Translations under genes and position numbers: made by a program
Source of the DNA: Pseudomonas sp. Irchel s3b2
GTDB lineage: Bacteria; Pseudomonadota; Gammaproteobacteria; Pseudomonadales; Pseudomonadaceae
NCBI RefSeq assembly: GCF_900187445.1
Contig: NZ_FYEB01000010.1
Location: 124,001 to 188,000 of the forward strand
DNA: 64,000 bases
Direction of reading: 5' to 3'
Part shown: positions 9,410 through 18,317 of the stretch, in pieces
Layout of the letters: every line of letters starts with the position of its first letter
How positions within the stretch are numbered: the stretch's first letter is position 1
The notes under the pieces: generated by a model
Database searches by the model: none
Told to the model about the DNA's origin: nothing
What the model saw: only the letters and a program-made list of their open reading frames with translations

Positions 9410-10903
9410 ATGACCACCCTGACTCGTGCCGACTGGGAACAACGCGCTCGCGATCTAAAGATCGAAGGCCGCGCCTACATCAATGGCGAATACACCGATG
9501 CCGCCTCTGGCGAGACCTTCGAGTGCATCAGCCCGGTCGATGGCCGCCTGCTGGGCAAAATTGCCAGCTGTGATGCTGCCGACGCCCAGCGTGCCGTGGA
9601 CAATGCCCGCGCCACTTTCAATTCCGGCGCCTGGTCGCGCCTGGCGCCGACCAAGCGCAAAGCCACCATGATTCGTTTCGCCGGTCTGCTGAAGCAGCAC
9701 GCCGAAGAACTGGCCCTGCTCGAAACCCTGGACATGGGCAAGCCGATCAGCGATTCCTTGTACATCGACGTTCCCGGTGCGGCGCAAGCCCTGAGCTGGA
9801 GCGGTGAAGCCATCGACAAGATCTACGACGAAGTCGCCGCCACTCCGCATGATCAGTTGGGTCTGGTGACTCGCGAGCCGGTCGGCGTGGTCGGTGCGAT
9901 CGTGCCATGGAACTTCCCGTTGATGATGGCCTGCTGGAAGCTCGGCCCGGCGTTGTCCACCGGTAACTCGGTGATCCTCAAACCTTCCGAAAAATCGCCG
10001 CTGACGGCCATTCGCATTGCGGCGCTGGCGGTTGAAGCGGGTATTCCGAAAGGTGTGCTGAACGTGCTGCCGGGTTACGGTCACACCGTCGGCAAGGCCC
10101 TGGCTCTGCACAATGACGTCGACACCCTGGTGTTCACCGGTTCGACCAAGATCGCCAAGCAACTGCTGATCTACTCCGGCGAATCGAACATGAAGCGCGT
10201 CTGGCTGGAAGCTGGCGGCAAGAGCCCGAACATCGTGTTCGCCGATGCGCCGGACCTGCAAGCCGCCGCCGAAGCCGCTGCCGGTGCCATCGCCTTCAAC
10301 CAGGGCGAAGTCTGCACCGCCGGTTCGCGCCTGCTGGTCGAGCGTTCGATCAAGGACAAATTCCTGCCGCTGGTGATTGAAGCCCTGAAAACCTGGAAAC
10401 CGGGCAACCCGCTGGATCCGGCAACCAACGTCGGTGCGCTGGTGGATACTCAGCAGATGAACACCGTGCTGTCCTACATCGAGTCCGGTCACACCGATGG
10501 CGCCAAACTGGTGGCCGGCGGTAAGCGCATTCTTCAAGAAACCGGTGGCACTTACGTCGAGCCGACGATTTTCGATGGCGTGAGCAACGCGATGAAAATT
10601 GCTCAGGAAGAAATCTTCGGTCCGGTGTTGTCGGTCATCACCTTCGACAGCGCTGAAGAAGCCATCCAGATCGCTAACGACACGCCTTACGGTCTGGCCG
10701 CTGCAGTCTGGACCGCCGACATCTCCAAGGCTCACCTGACCGCCAAGGCTTTGCGTGCCGGTAGCGTGTGGGTCAACCAGTACGATGGCGGCGACATGAC
10801 CGCGCCATTCGGTGGCTTCAAACAATCCGGCAATGGTCGCGACAAGTCGCTGCATGCGTTCGACAAGTACACCGAGCTGAAGGCGACCTGGATCAAGTTG
10901 TAA
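9410..10903 (+). CDS. kauB: NAD(P)-dependent aldehyde dehydrogenase, gamma-guanidinobutyraldehyde type
   Basis: This 497-residue aldehyde dehydrogenase carries the coenzyme-binding stretch VPWNFPLMMACWKLGPAL, the glycine motif FTGSTKIAK, the catalytic Glu in LEAGGKSPNIVF and the catalytic Cys in FNQGEVCTAGSR. Length, sequence and position next to the cupin and rpmB-rpmG match KauB/PauC of P. aeruginosa, which oxidises 4-guanidinobutyraldehyde and gamma-glutamyl or 3-aminopropanal-type aldehydes in arginine and polyamine degradation. The start follows GAGGAGG. The substrate is inferred from orthology and position only. Confidence 0.88.
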   Translation: MTTLTRADWEQRARDLKIEGRAYINGEYTDAASGETFECISPVDGRLLGKIASCDAADAQRAVDNARATFNSGAWSRLAPTKRKATMIRFAGLLKQHAEELALLETLDMGKPISDSLYIDVPGAAQALSWSGEAIDKIYDEVAATPHDQLGLVTREPVGVVGAIVPWNFPLMMACWKLGPALSTGNSVILKPSEKSPLTAIRIAALAVEAGIPKGVLNVLPGYGHTVGKALALHNDVDTLVFTGSTKIAKQLLIYSGESNMKRVWLEAGGKSPNIVFADAPDLQAAAEAAAGAIAFNQGEVCTAGSRLLVERSIKDKFLPLVIEALKTWKPGNPLDPATNVGALVDTQQMNTVLSYIESGHTDGAKLVAGGKRILQETGGTYVEPTIFDGVSNAMKIAQEEIFGPVLSVITFDSAEEAIQIANDTPYGLAAAVWTADISKAHLTAKALRAGSVWVNQYDGGDMTAPFGGFKQSGNGRDKSLHAFDKYTELKATWIKL

Positions 10904-10953
10904 TGCGTAGCGGGCCCCGGTTCATATCGAGGCCCGACGCAACATAGACCCCT

Positions 10954-11042
10954 TGTGGGAGCGAGCCTGCTCGCGATAGCGGTATGACAGTCGACGTCAA
11001 CGTTGAATGTTGCTCCGTCATCGCGAGCAGGCTCGCTCCCAC
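10954..11042. repeat. REP-type inverted repeat
   Basis: TGTGGGAGCGAGCCTGCTCG (left) and CGAGCAGGCTCGCTCCCACA (right) are perfect inverse copies about 50 bp apart, between kauB and the MFS gene. Confidence 0.9.
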
Positions 11043-11085
11043 ATTGCTTTGCGCTGCACATAAAATATCCACAGGAGTGTGGAAC

Positions 11086-12228
11086 ATGCGTTGGGCGACT
11101 TATTTCGCCGTTTTGGCGTCTGTCTTGAGTGTCGGCCTGGCCCTGGGGGTCAGCATGCCGTTGGTTTCGCTGCGTCTGGAGGGCTGGGGTTACGGCTCGT
11201 TCGCGATCGGCGTGATGGCGGCGATGCCGGCCATTGGCGTACTGCTGGGGGCGAAAATCTCCAGCCACCTCGCAGCCCGTTTCGGCACGGCCAATCTGAT
11301 GCGCCTGTGCCTGTGGGCCGGTGCGATATCCATCGGTTTGTTGGCAGTGTGGCCGAGCTACCCCGTCTGGCTGGTGTTGCGGTTGATGATCGGGGTGATC
11401 CTGACCCTCGTCTTCATCCTCGGCGAAAGCTGGATCAACCAACTGGTGGTCGAGCAATGGCGCGGTCGGCTGGTGGCGCTGTATGGCAGTAGCTATGCCC
11501 TGAGTCAGCTGGCCGGGCCGTTGCTGTTGGGGGCGTTGGGCACCGAGCATGATTACGGCTTCTGGGTTGGCGTCGCTTTGCTGATGGCTTCACCGCTGCT
11601 GTTGCTGGGCCGTAGCGGAGCGCCCAGTAGCGAAGCCTGCAGCGTGACGCTCCGCGACTTGCTGATTTTTTGCCGCAATCTGCCAGCAATTGCCTGGGCG
11701 GTGTCGCTGTTCGCCGCGTTCGAAGCGATGATCCTGACTTTATTGCCGATCTATTGTCTGCGTCAGGGCTTCACCACGGAAATCGCCTTGGCGATGGTCA
11801 GTACGGTTGTGGTGGGTGATGCCTTGCTACAACTGCCGATCGGTGCGCTGGCTGATCGCCTGTCGCGGCGAACGTTATTCGCCGGCTGCGCAATACTTTT
11901 GCTGCTGTCGAGCCTGGCGATTCCGTTGTTGATCGATACGTTATTGATCTGGCCGCTGTGGGTGGTGTTTGGCGCCAGTGCCGGCGGATTGTTCACCTTG
12001 TCGCTGATCCTGATTGGCGAACGTTATCGCGACGATGCCTTGGTGCGGGCCAATGCCCATATTGCGCAACTGTGGGGAATTGGTTGCTTGATCGGGCCCT
12101 TGCTGGCCGGTGCCGGCAGCCAATGGATCAGCGGCCATGCCTTGCCGTTATTGATGGCAGCAGGTGCGTTGGGATTGGTGATTCTGGTGTCGCGGCAAGG
12201 GGCGTTTGGGGCAGTGCAACCTACGTAG
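11086..12228 (+). CDS. Major facilitator superfamily transporter
   Basis: The 380-residue product has about 12 hydrophobic segments. It resembles the YcaD/YfkF-like MFS group: an N-terminal half with RLEGWGYGSFAIGVMAAMPAIG, the loop motif SHLAARFG between TM2 and TM3, and ESWINQLVVEQWRGRLVALYGS. The loop ADRLSRRTLFAG in the second half mirrors the first. ATG 11086 follows AGGAG; an upstream ATG at 10984 lies in the REP repeat and is rejected. Substrate is unknown; efflux of a small molecule is the likely role. It stands alone, bracketed by repeats. Confidence 0.88.
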   Translation: MRWATYFAVLASVLSVGLALGVSMPLVSLRLEGWGYGSFAIGVMAAMPAIGVLLGAKISSHLAARFGTANLMRLCLWAGAISIGLLAVWPSYPVWLVLRLMIGVILTLVFILGESWINQLVVEQWRGRLVALYGSSYALSQLAGPLLLGALGTEHDYGFWVGVALLMASPLLLLGRSGAPSSEACSVTLRDLLIFCRNLPAIAWAVSLFAAFEAMILTLLPIYCLRQGFTTEIALAMVSTVVVGDALLQLPIGALADRLSRRTLFAGCAILLLLSSLAIPLLIDTLLIWPLWVVFGASAGGLFTLSLILIGERYRDDALVRANAHIAQLWGIGCLIGPLLAGAGSQWISGHALPLLMAAGALGLVILVSRQGAFGAVQPT

Positions 12229-12231
12229 TTT

Positions 12232-12364
12232 TGTAGCAGCTGCCGAAGGCTGCGTTCGGCTGCGAAGCAGTCGTAAACCGGGTTTACTCGGTTAACCTGA
12301 AAGTCCGAGGTGCCTGATTTTACGACTGCTGTGCAGCCGAACGCAGGCTTCGCCAGCTGCTACA
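12232..12364. repeat. Long inverted repeat (GTAGCAGCTGCCGAAGG family)
   Basis: TGTAGCAGCTGCCGAAGGC and its inverse (GCTTCGCCAGCTGCTACA) face each other, with inner arms CGTTCGGCTGCGAAGCAGTC / GACTGCTGTGCAGCCGAACG. It sits between convergent genes and overlaps the end of the phospholipase gene by a few bases. The same family occurs at 16185-16316. Confidence 0.85.
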
Positions 12365-13934
12365 ACATTCGCTCCAGGCCGACCTTGCTGCTAAGCCACG
12401 AATTGAAGTGTCGCCACCACCCCCCCGGTTCTTTGGTCAATATGCGCTGCTTGCCGTCATCTTCGGTGACCCAGACGATTTGACCCTTTTCCAGTCGAGC
12501 CTGATAGCTGAGGGCGGGCGCCATTCCCTCAAGTGCCAGTTCGCGCACACGCGCGGCAAGTTTCGGGCTGTCCACCAGGACCCCGACTTCGGTGTTCCAC
12601 AGCACTGAGCGCGGGTCGAAATTGAATGAGCCGATGAAGGTTTTTTGCTGATCGAAAATAATCGCCTTGCTGTGCAGGCTGGAATCGGAACTGCGGTACG
12701 ACCCGCTGTGAAACAGACGCGGTCCGCTGCCGCTGTCACCGTTGTCGCCGGGCTGGCGGCGTAATTCGAACAGCTGCACGCCGTGCGCCAGCAAGGCTTT
12801 GCGATAAGGCGCATAACCACCGTGCGCTGCCGGTACGTCGGTGGCTTCCAGTGAGTTGGTCAGCACACTGATCGATATGCCGGCATCGGCGCGACTGGTC
12901 AGGTATACCAGGCCCGGTTGGCCGGGTACGAGGTAGGCCGAGACCATGATCAGTTCTTTGCTGACCCCATTAAGCTCAGGTGCCAACTGAGTAGTCAGCA
13001 GTAAGTGTGGATCCGGCTCGCCCTCGGACAGGACTTTGCTCGGTGCGTCCCACAATGCCTGGTTCCAGGCCCAGATCAGCTCGCGGCGCCAGACATCCAG
13101 GCGCGGGTGAGTGGTGTAGGCCATCAACTGCTGATAAAGCGCGTGGTTCTGTTTTCGCGTTTCCTCCAGGGACTCGTCCAGTCGGGTCCGGGTATTTTTC
13201 AAATCCCTGGCTGTCGGCTTGCTTGAGAGAAACTGCTCGATCGGCTTGCTCAGGGCGCTGTTCCAGTATTGGTCGAAACTGTGCCCCAGTTGCTCTGCAA
13301 CCGGGCCGACACTGAGCATGTCGATGTCGGTGAAATTGAGGTTGGGCTCGGCATCGAAATACTCGTCCCCCAGGTTGCGTCCGCCAACGATCGCCGCGCT
13401 GTTATCCGCCACCCACAGTTTGTTGTGCATGCGCCGGTGTTGCAGCGACAGGTTGAAGAGCCGGCCCATGGTTCGTGTGACGACCGTGCTGCGGCCCAGA
13501 TGCAGCGGATTGAACACGCGGATCTGAATTTTTGGATGGGCGGCAAGGGTCGCGATGATCCGGTCCAGGCCATCGCTGGTGGTGTCGTCGAGCAGGATCC
13601 GTACCCGTACTCCACGGTCGGCAGCCTTGAGCAACTCACCCACCAATATCCGCGTACTGATGCCGTCATGGACGATGTAGTACTGCAGATCGAGACTGCT
13701 TTGGGCGTTGCGAATCAGCTCGGCGCGGGCGGTGAAAGCCTCGGAACTGTCGGATAGCAAGCGAAAGCCCGATTGGCCCTGATGGGGGGCAGCCTGGGCC
13801 TGGATCGAGCGGCCGAACGCCGAGTTCGTCGCCGGTAGGGCCTGGCTCGGCTCGCGAGGGGCGTTGAGCGTCGTGCAGCCACCCAGAAACGAGGCGAGTA
13901 ACAGAAGAGCAAGCAATGGCTGTCTGATTCTCAC
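12360..13934 (-). CDS. Phospholipase D family lipoprotein (cardiolipin synthase-like)
   Basis: The 524-residue protein begins at GTG 13934 with a lipoprotein signal (LLLLASFLGGC, lipobox GGC). It has two HKD catalytic motifs: HNKLWVADNSAAIVGGRN in the middle and HSKAIIFDQQKTFIGSFN near the C-terminus. This matches the ClsC/YmdC branch of the PLD family, which makes cardiolipin by phosphatidyl transfer between phospholipids, although here a lipobox would place it at the outer envelope. The last codons lie in a repeat. No partner gene (ymdB-like) is adjacent. Confidence 0.87.
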   Translation of the reverse strand: MRIRQPLLALLLLASFLGGCTTLNAPREPSQALPATNSAFGRSIQAQAAPHQGQSGFRLLSDSSEAFTARAELIRNAQSSLDLQYYIVHDGISTRILVGELLKAADRGVRVRILLDDTTSDGLDRIIATLAAHPKIQIRVFNPLHLGRSTVVTRTMGRLFNLSLQHRRMHNKLWVADNSAAIVGGRNLGDEYFDAEPNLNFTDIDMLSVGPVAEQLGHSFDQYWNSALSKPIEQFLSSKPTARDLKNTRTRLDESLEETRKQNHALYQQLMAYTTHPRLDVWRRELIWAWNQALWDAPSKVLSEGEPDPHLLLTTQLAPELNGVSKELIMVSAYLVPGQPGLVYLTSRADAGISISVLTNSLEATDVPAAHGGYAPYRKALLAHGVQLFELRRQPGDNGDSGSGPRLFHSGSYRSSDSSLHSKAIIFDQQKTFIGSFNFDPRSVLWNTEVGVLVDSPKLAARVRELALEGMAPALSYQARLEKGQIVWVTEDDGKQRILTKEPGGWWRHFNSWLSSKVGLERML

Positions 13935-13990
13935 GGAGCGTGTTCCGGGTGGTGGCGGTTAGCATATGGACGCCGCATCCCGAGGAAAGG

Positions 13991-15412
13991 TCAGTCGGTT
14001 TCCGCCAGCAGTTTGATGGCCGCCGCACCGACCTTGCGTACTGCTTCTTCAATCTGCGGGGTTGTTTTGGCAGCGTAGTTCATTCGCAGGCAATTGCGGT
14101 ATTTGCCCGAAGCGGAAAAGATACTGCCGACGGCAATCTGCACGCCTTGGTCATGCAGCGCTCGATTGAGCTTCAGGGTGTCGAAGCCCTCCGGCAGTTC
14201 GACCCATAGCATGAAGCTGCCTTGCGGGCGGCTGGCGCGGGTACCCGCGGGGAAATAGCGGGTGACCCAGTCGATCATCGCGTCGCGATTGCGCTGGTAT
14301 TGCGTGCGCATCCGCCGCAAATGCGGTTCGAAGTGCCCGGCCTTGAGAAATTCGGCAATCGCAATCTGCGGTTGCGGCGCAGTGCAGCCGGTGCTGATGT
14401 ACTTCATGTGCAGCACCCGTTCCAGATAACGACCCGGCGCGACCCAACCAATGCGCAGGCCCGGTGCCAGGGTCTTGGAAAAAGAACTGCAGAGCAGGAC
14501 GCGGCCGTCTTCGTCGAAGGATTTGATGGTGCGTGGGCGCGGGTAGGTGTAGGCCAGTTCGCCATACACATCGTCCTCGATAATCGCCACGTCAAAACGC
14601 TGTGCGAGCGTCAACAGCGCACGCTTGCGCGACTCCGGCATGATGTAGCCCAACGGGTTGTTACAGTTGGGGGTCAACTGTATGGCTTTGATCGGCCATT
14701 GCTCCAACGCCAGTTCCAAAGCATCGAGGCTGATACCAGTAAGCGGGTCGGTGGGGATTTCCAGCGCTTTCATGCCCAGGCCCTTGAGGGTCTGCATGGC
14801 GCCGTGAAAGCTCGGCGAATCCACGGCCACGATGTCACCCGGCTCGCAAATGGCACGGATACTGGTGGACAGTGCTTCGTGGCAACCGGTAGTGATTACC
14901 AGATCGTTGGCGCTCAACTGGCAGCCCGAATCGAGCATCAGGCGAGCGATCTGCTCGCGTAATTCGAGGGTACCGTAGATGTTGTCGTAATACAGACCGG
15001 GCATGTCCTGCCGACGGCTGATTCGCGCCAGGTTGCGCAGCAGCGGTTTCATGGTCGGGGTGGTGATATCCGGCATGCCGCGACCGAGTTGCACGACGTC
15101 CTTGCGCGGTACGGCGCGAATCAGCTCCAGTACCTGATCCCACTGCGAAATATCCACCGGTCGTTGGGCTGGCCGGCCAACCACTGGCAGCTCCGGCAGC
15201 TCGCGACTCACGGGCACGAAGTAGCCTGACTTGGGTTTGGGCATCGCCAGACCAACGTCTTCCAGCACTCGATAGGCCTGCTGCACCGTGCTCAGGCTGA
15301 CCCCGTGTTCGACACTCAACGCCCGCACCGAGGGCAGCCGGTCGCCGGGACGATAGAAGCCCTGTTCGATACGTGTGCCGAGCAATTCGGCGAGATTGAC
15401 GTAGAGGGTCAT
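13991..15412 (-). CDS. MocR-type GntR regulator / PLP-dependent aminotransferase-like protein
   Basis: The 473-residue protein joins an N-terminal winged helix of the GntR family (residues about 1-70, with GFYRPGDRLPSVRALSVEHGVSLSTV region) to a fold-type I aminotransferase domain. The PLP lysine lies in SSFSKTLAPGLRIGW, and the pyridine-nitrogen Asp in VAIIEDDVYGE. MocR proteins sense PLP or amino-compound ligands and often control a divergent neighbour. Here the neighbour is a DUF1127 gene, with a set of 7-bp repeats (15448-15528) in between that look like its operator. The amino-acid target is not known. Confidence 0.9.
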   Translation of the reverse strand: MTLYVNLAELLGTRIEQGFYRPGDRLPSVRALSVEHGVSLSTVQQAYRVLEDVGLAMPKPKSGYFVPVSRELPELPVVGRPAQRPVDISQWDQVLELIRAVPRKDVVQLGRGMPDITTPTMKPLLRNLARISRRQDMPGLYYDNIYGTLELREQIARLMLDSGCQLSANDLVITTGCHEALSTSIRAICEPGDIVAVDSPSFHGAMQTLKGLGMKALEIPTDPLTGISLDALELALEQWPIKAIQLTPNCNNPLGYIMPESRKRALLTLAQRFDVAIIEDDVYGELAYTYPRPRTIKSFDEDGRVLLCSSFSKTLAPGLRIGWVAPGRYLERVLHMKYISTGCTAPQPQIAIAEFLKAGHFEPHLRRMRTQYQRNRDAMIDWVTRYFPAGTRASRPQGSFMLWVELPEGFDTLKLNRALHDQGVQIAVGSIFSASGKYRNCLRMNYAAKTTPQIEEAVRKVGAAAIKLLAETD

Positions 15413-15447
15413 GGCGCAGTCTCGATGTGGGTGATTCGGTTAACCAG

Positions 15448-15528
15448 TACAGATGGGGCGAAAATAAGTGATTCAGACGCTGAAACGGAAAATCTGTATG
15501 GGCTTAATACAGCATCATTGAATCTGTA
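15448..15528. promoter_or_regulatory. Candidate MocR operator: three copies of ATCTGTA
   Basis: TACAGAT at 15448-15454 is the inverse of ATCTGTA at 15492-15498 and 15522-15528. The two direct copies are 30 bp apart, about three helical turns. Direct-repeat pairs plus an inverse copy in a divergent promoter region fit the way dimeric MocR proteins bind. Confidence 0.5.
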
Positions 15529-15591
15529 ATGCTTTTCGTCGTCCGCGCATCATGAAAGCTCTGGCTACCCAAGTAAACAGGAGCGACGAAA

Positions 15592-15837
15592 ATGAACGGC
15601 TTGAGCGATGTGCGGCTGACGTTACACAGTCAGGAACTGGCGGCAGGGCAGAAAAACGGCGCGCGCGAGGCGGTCATGCGCAACGCACCGTCCTGCCTGG
15701 GTCGCTGGGGCCTGTTCTGGCATCGTCTGCACACGCGCAAGGTGTTGCTGACGCTGACACCGGAGCAGTTGATGGATGTAGGGCTGAGTCGGGAGCAGGC
15801 GTTGGAGGAGGGACTTAAACCGTTCTGGCGGATCTGA
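15592..15837 (+). CDS. DUF1127 small protein
   Basis: The 81-residue basic protein ends in a DUF1127-type segment: RWGLFWHRLHTRKVLLTLTP then QLMDVGLSREQALEEGLKPFWR. DUF1127 proteins are small Arg-rich proteins; some relatives act in RNA turnover or in phosphate, carbon and stress responses, but function here is unknown. The ATG follows AGGAG. It is divergent from the MocR regulator, a recurring pairing, which suggests MocR controls it. Confidence 0.8.
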   Translation: MNGLSDVRLTLHSQELAAGQKNGAREAVMRNAPSCLGRWGLFWHRLHTRKVLLTLTPEQLMDVGLSREQALEEGLKPFWRI

Positions 15838-15888
15838 GTTCTATGGCGCTTTAAGGGGCCTCATCGCGGCATGGGTATCTACACATCT

Positions 15889-16044
15889 CTAAAGCCATCG
15901 GCTGGCTACCCAGCCGATGGCTTCTTTCGCAAAACCCGCCAGTTCCTGTGGGGTGTAGTGCTCCAGCGTTTCGCACATCATCACCAAAAGCATGGACAAA
16001 CCGGCCAACACCGCAGACGCGGTAACCGGCTGCGAGCGCTTCAT
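15889..16044 (-). CDS. Possible small membrane-anchored protein
   Basis: From ATG 16044 a frame of 51 residues runs with one hydrophobic segment (ASAVLAGLSMLLVMMCETL) and ends AKEAIGWVASRWL. The last codons form a perfect hairpin (AAGCCATCGGCTGG / CCAGCCGATGGCTT), so protein end and hairpin overlap, which could be coincidence. An alternative start is at 16110. I do not recognise a family. The wider 15838-16501 gap otherwise contains only repeats. Confidence 0.3.
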   Translation of the reverse strand: MKRSQPVTASAVLAGLSMLLVMMCETLEHYTPQELAGFAKEAIGWVASRWL

Positions 16045-16155
16045 TTGTCGACCCGATAGACGGACCAAAAAGTCCCCCGTTTGCTCGGAAAATTCACCCT
16101 CTCCCCGCATTATTCGCCAACTTACCGCACACGCCTGGCTGGCAATCAGTAGCCC

Positions 16156-16357
16156 ATGCCAGTCAGTTAAGCCGTAATGCTACCTGTAGCAGCTGGCGAA
16201 GCCTGCGTTCGGCTGCGTAGCAGTCGTAAAATCAGCCACCGGGATGCGTCAGGCGGACCGCGTGCCCGGATTCACGACTGCTTCGCAGCCGAACGCAGCC
16301 TTCGGCAGCTGCTACAAGGAAATGCGTCGCGGCTGAAGTTGCTTAACTGACTGGCAT
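16156..16357. repeat. 16-bp inverted repeat enclosing a REP-like element
   Basis: ATGCCAGTCAGTTAAG (16156-16171) and CTTAACTGACTGGCAT (16342-16357) are perfect inverse copies. They enclose, with a few bases to spare on each side, a second inverted repeat (16185-16316) of the GTAGCAGCTG family also seen at 12232-12364. The nested layout looks like one repeat element inserted into another. Confidence 0.8.
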
Positions 16358-16501
16358 TAGGGCAAGCCCGCTCCCACAGGGATTGCGTTCGACTGACAGG
16401 CATTGGAACCTCCTCCCCTATCCTCGTTTCGAAACCCCAGACAGCAAAACGCCCGGCGTCTGCGCATTGCAGAGGCCGGGCGTTGCGCTGAAGCCTGCGA
16501 T

Positions 16502-18013
16502 TTACTGGATAGTGACGTTGCCAGCGCCGCCGAGTTTGCTCATCACGAAGCCGACAAATTCCTCGAGGGTCATTTTCTGGCCGTTGAAGTCCACCTGATT
16601 GTTGGCGTAGTGCAGCTTGGTGACGACGTTGTTACCGTCCAGTTTCGCCAGTTGTGTACCGACCGCCATGCTGCCGAACATGTCGGCGGTTGCGCCCGCC
16701 TGATCGGCGATGAGCTTGGCGTCGGTCTGGCCGTCGATTTGCGATTGCACGGTGAGCACGTCAACCAGCATTGGCTTGGACACCAATAGGTTGAAGTCCA
16801 ACAGTGCGATCAACTGCTTGACCAACTGGTCTGGCGGCAGGTCCATGGACTGCGGCTTGGTCAGGTCCAGCACCAGATTGGCGCGGCTTTCGCCGTTGCT
16901 GGTGTTGAACGACAGGTTTTCCAGAGCCACCTGCGGGCCGGCGGCCAGCAGTTTCTCCAGACCGGTCTTGACCTGCGCTTCTTCGGCCGGGGTCAGGTTC
17001 AGCTCCGGCACCGGTAGACCAGCGGCAGCGGCTTCAGCGGCGGCCTTCTCGTACGGTTGCAGTTTGGTCTGGTAGATCTGCATCAGCGACATCGTTGACG
17101 GGATGTCGAGGTTTTTCAGGCTCATGGCCATTTGCGCAGAGCCGATAACCTTGCCGTTCAAGGACACTTCACCGACCTTGTAATCGGCACGCCCCGAAGC
17201 GTTGGTGCCCGATTCCTCAGTCTTGTTCTTCATTTCAAAGTTCTTGAAACCGAGTACCGATTGCTTGGGACCAAAAGTGGTTTTGCTGTTAGTCAGCTCG
17301 ACGGTGTTTTCGCCGACGTAATAGCCGTACGTGCTTTTGTTCAGGTTACTGGCCAGGGTCAAGCCGTTGAGCTCGACCTTCACCGGGGTCTGATCTTCGG
17401 CCACGGTGGTCAGTTTCAGACTGTCCATGTAACCGTCGGCCTTGACCTTTTGCGCCTGGGCACTGGCAGCTACGTCCAGCTTCATCCCGGAGAAGGTCAG
17501 ATTGGACTTGTCGTCCAGTGCTGCTTCCAGTGGCAGAAATTCAAGGGTGCCTTTGGTGGAGTTGTCGTAGCCGATGTTGACCACGCCTTTGACCGGGGAT
17601 TTGTCCTTGGCGGCGGCGAACCACTTTTCGGTCAGCGGGGTCTTTTCCAGCTCGTAGTGACTGGTGGCCAGGACCGGCAACCACTTCAGCGACACCAGAC
17701 GCGAGAACGGCAGAGGGCCGTGTTCGATGCGATCGACGAATAGCATCTCCATCGGCGCTTCACCAAACATCTCGCCCTCGCCCTTGAGGCGGTAGTGCGC
17801 GGTGCTGCTGAACACATGGCGGTCCAGCGACACCAGCTCCAGAGACGCCGTGCCGTTGGAACCAGCCAACGCGGCTTGCAGCTCTTTGTTGGCGTCGGCA
17901 ATCGAGGTGTTCAGCACTCCATCGAGTTTGCTGCCGGTGTACCACGCACCGCCAGCGCTGATTGCACCGATGGCCACGACAATTCCTAGAAGCACGCCTG
18001 CTGATTTATTCAT
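16502..18013 (-). CDS. DUF945 family (YdgA-like) protein
   Basis: The 503-residue product starts with one N-terminal membrane helix (AGVLLGIVVAIGAISAGGAWYTG), then a long beta-rich periplasmic region typical of DUF945/YdgA, including the conserved ELVSLDRHVFSSTAHYRL and late EEFVGFVMSKLGG. YdgA-like proteins are inner-membrane anchored and exposed to the periplasm; a role in envelope assembly is suspected, but none is established. ATG 18013 is chosen because the signal-anchor begins there; a longer frame upstream (to 18343) runs through a REP repeat and is not coding. Confidence 0.82.
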   Translation of the reverse strand: MNKSAGVLLGIVVAIGAISAGGAWYTGSKLDGVLNTSIADANKELQAALAGSNGTASLELVSLDRHVFSSTAHYRLKGEGEMFGEAPMEMLFVDRIEHGPLPFSRLVSLKWLPVLATSHYELEKTPLTEKWFAAAKDKSPVKGVVNIGYDNSTKGTLEFLPLEAALDDKSNLTFSGMKLDVAASAQAQKVKADGYMDSLKLTTVAEDQTPVKVELNGLTLASNLNKSTYGYYVGENTVELTNSKTTFGPKQSVLGFKNFEMKNKTEESGTNASGRADYKVGEVSLNGKVIGSAQMAMSLKNLDIPSTMSLMQIYQTKLQPYEKAAAEAAAAGLPVPELNLTPAEEAQVKTGLEKLLAAGPQVALENLSFNTSNGESRANLVLDLTKPQSMDLPPDQLVKQLIALLDFNLLVSKPMLVDVLTVQSQIDGQTDAKLIADQAGATADMFGSMAVGTQLAKLDGNNVVTKLHYANNQVDFNGQKMTLEEFVGFVMSKLGGAGNVTIQ

Positions 18014-18198
18014 GAAGTACCCGATCAATGTCCGTTGTTGGAAGTGTGGTCGTCTTCCCTGAACCCATGACGGGTTGCGGTCACGACTTAAAGTGGGATG
18101 GAGATTAGCATTTGCGCCGCAACGCGGCCCAATGATTAAAGGTGAAAGAGTGTCTATGGGCCGTGCAGATAAGTTGAGAGTATCAGCGGACATAAGAT

Positions 18199-18297
18199 CG
18201 CCTTCGCGGGCAAGCCTCGCTCCTACAGATTCGTGTCGTGCGTAATATTCGTGAAACGACACAAATCCTGTAGGAGCGAGGTTTGCCCGCGAAAGCG
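18199..18297. repeat. REP-type inverted repeat
   Basis: CGCCTTCGCGGGCAAGCCTC (left) and its near inverse ending GCCCGCGAAAGCG, with inner GCTCCTACAG / CTGTAGGAGC, form a paired REP between the DUF945 gene and a membrane-protein gene. Confidence 0.87.
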
Positions 18298-18317
18298 TCA
18301 GTCCAGCCAACATCAAT

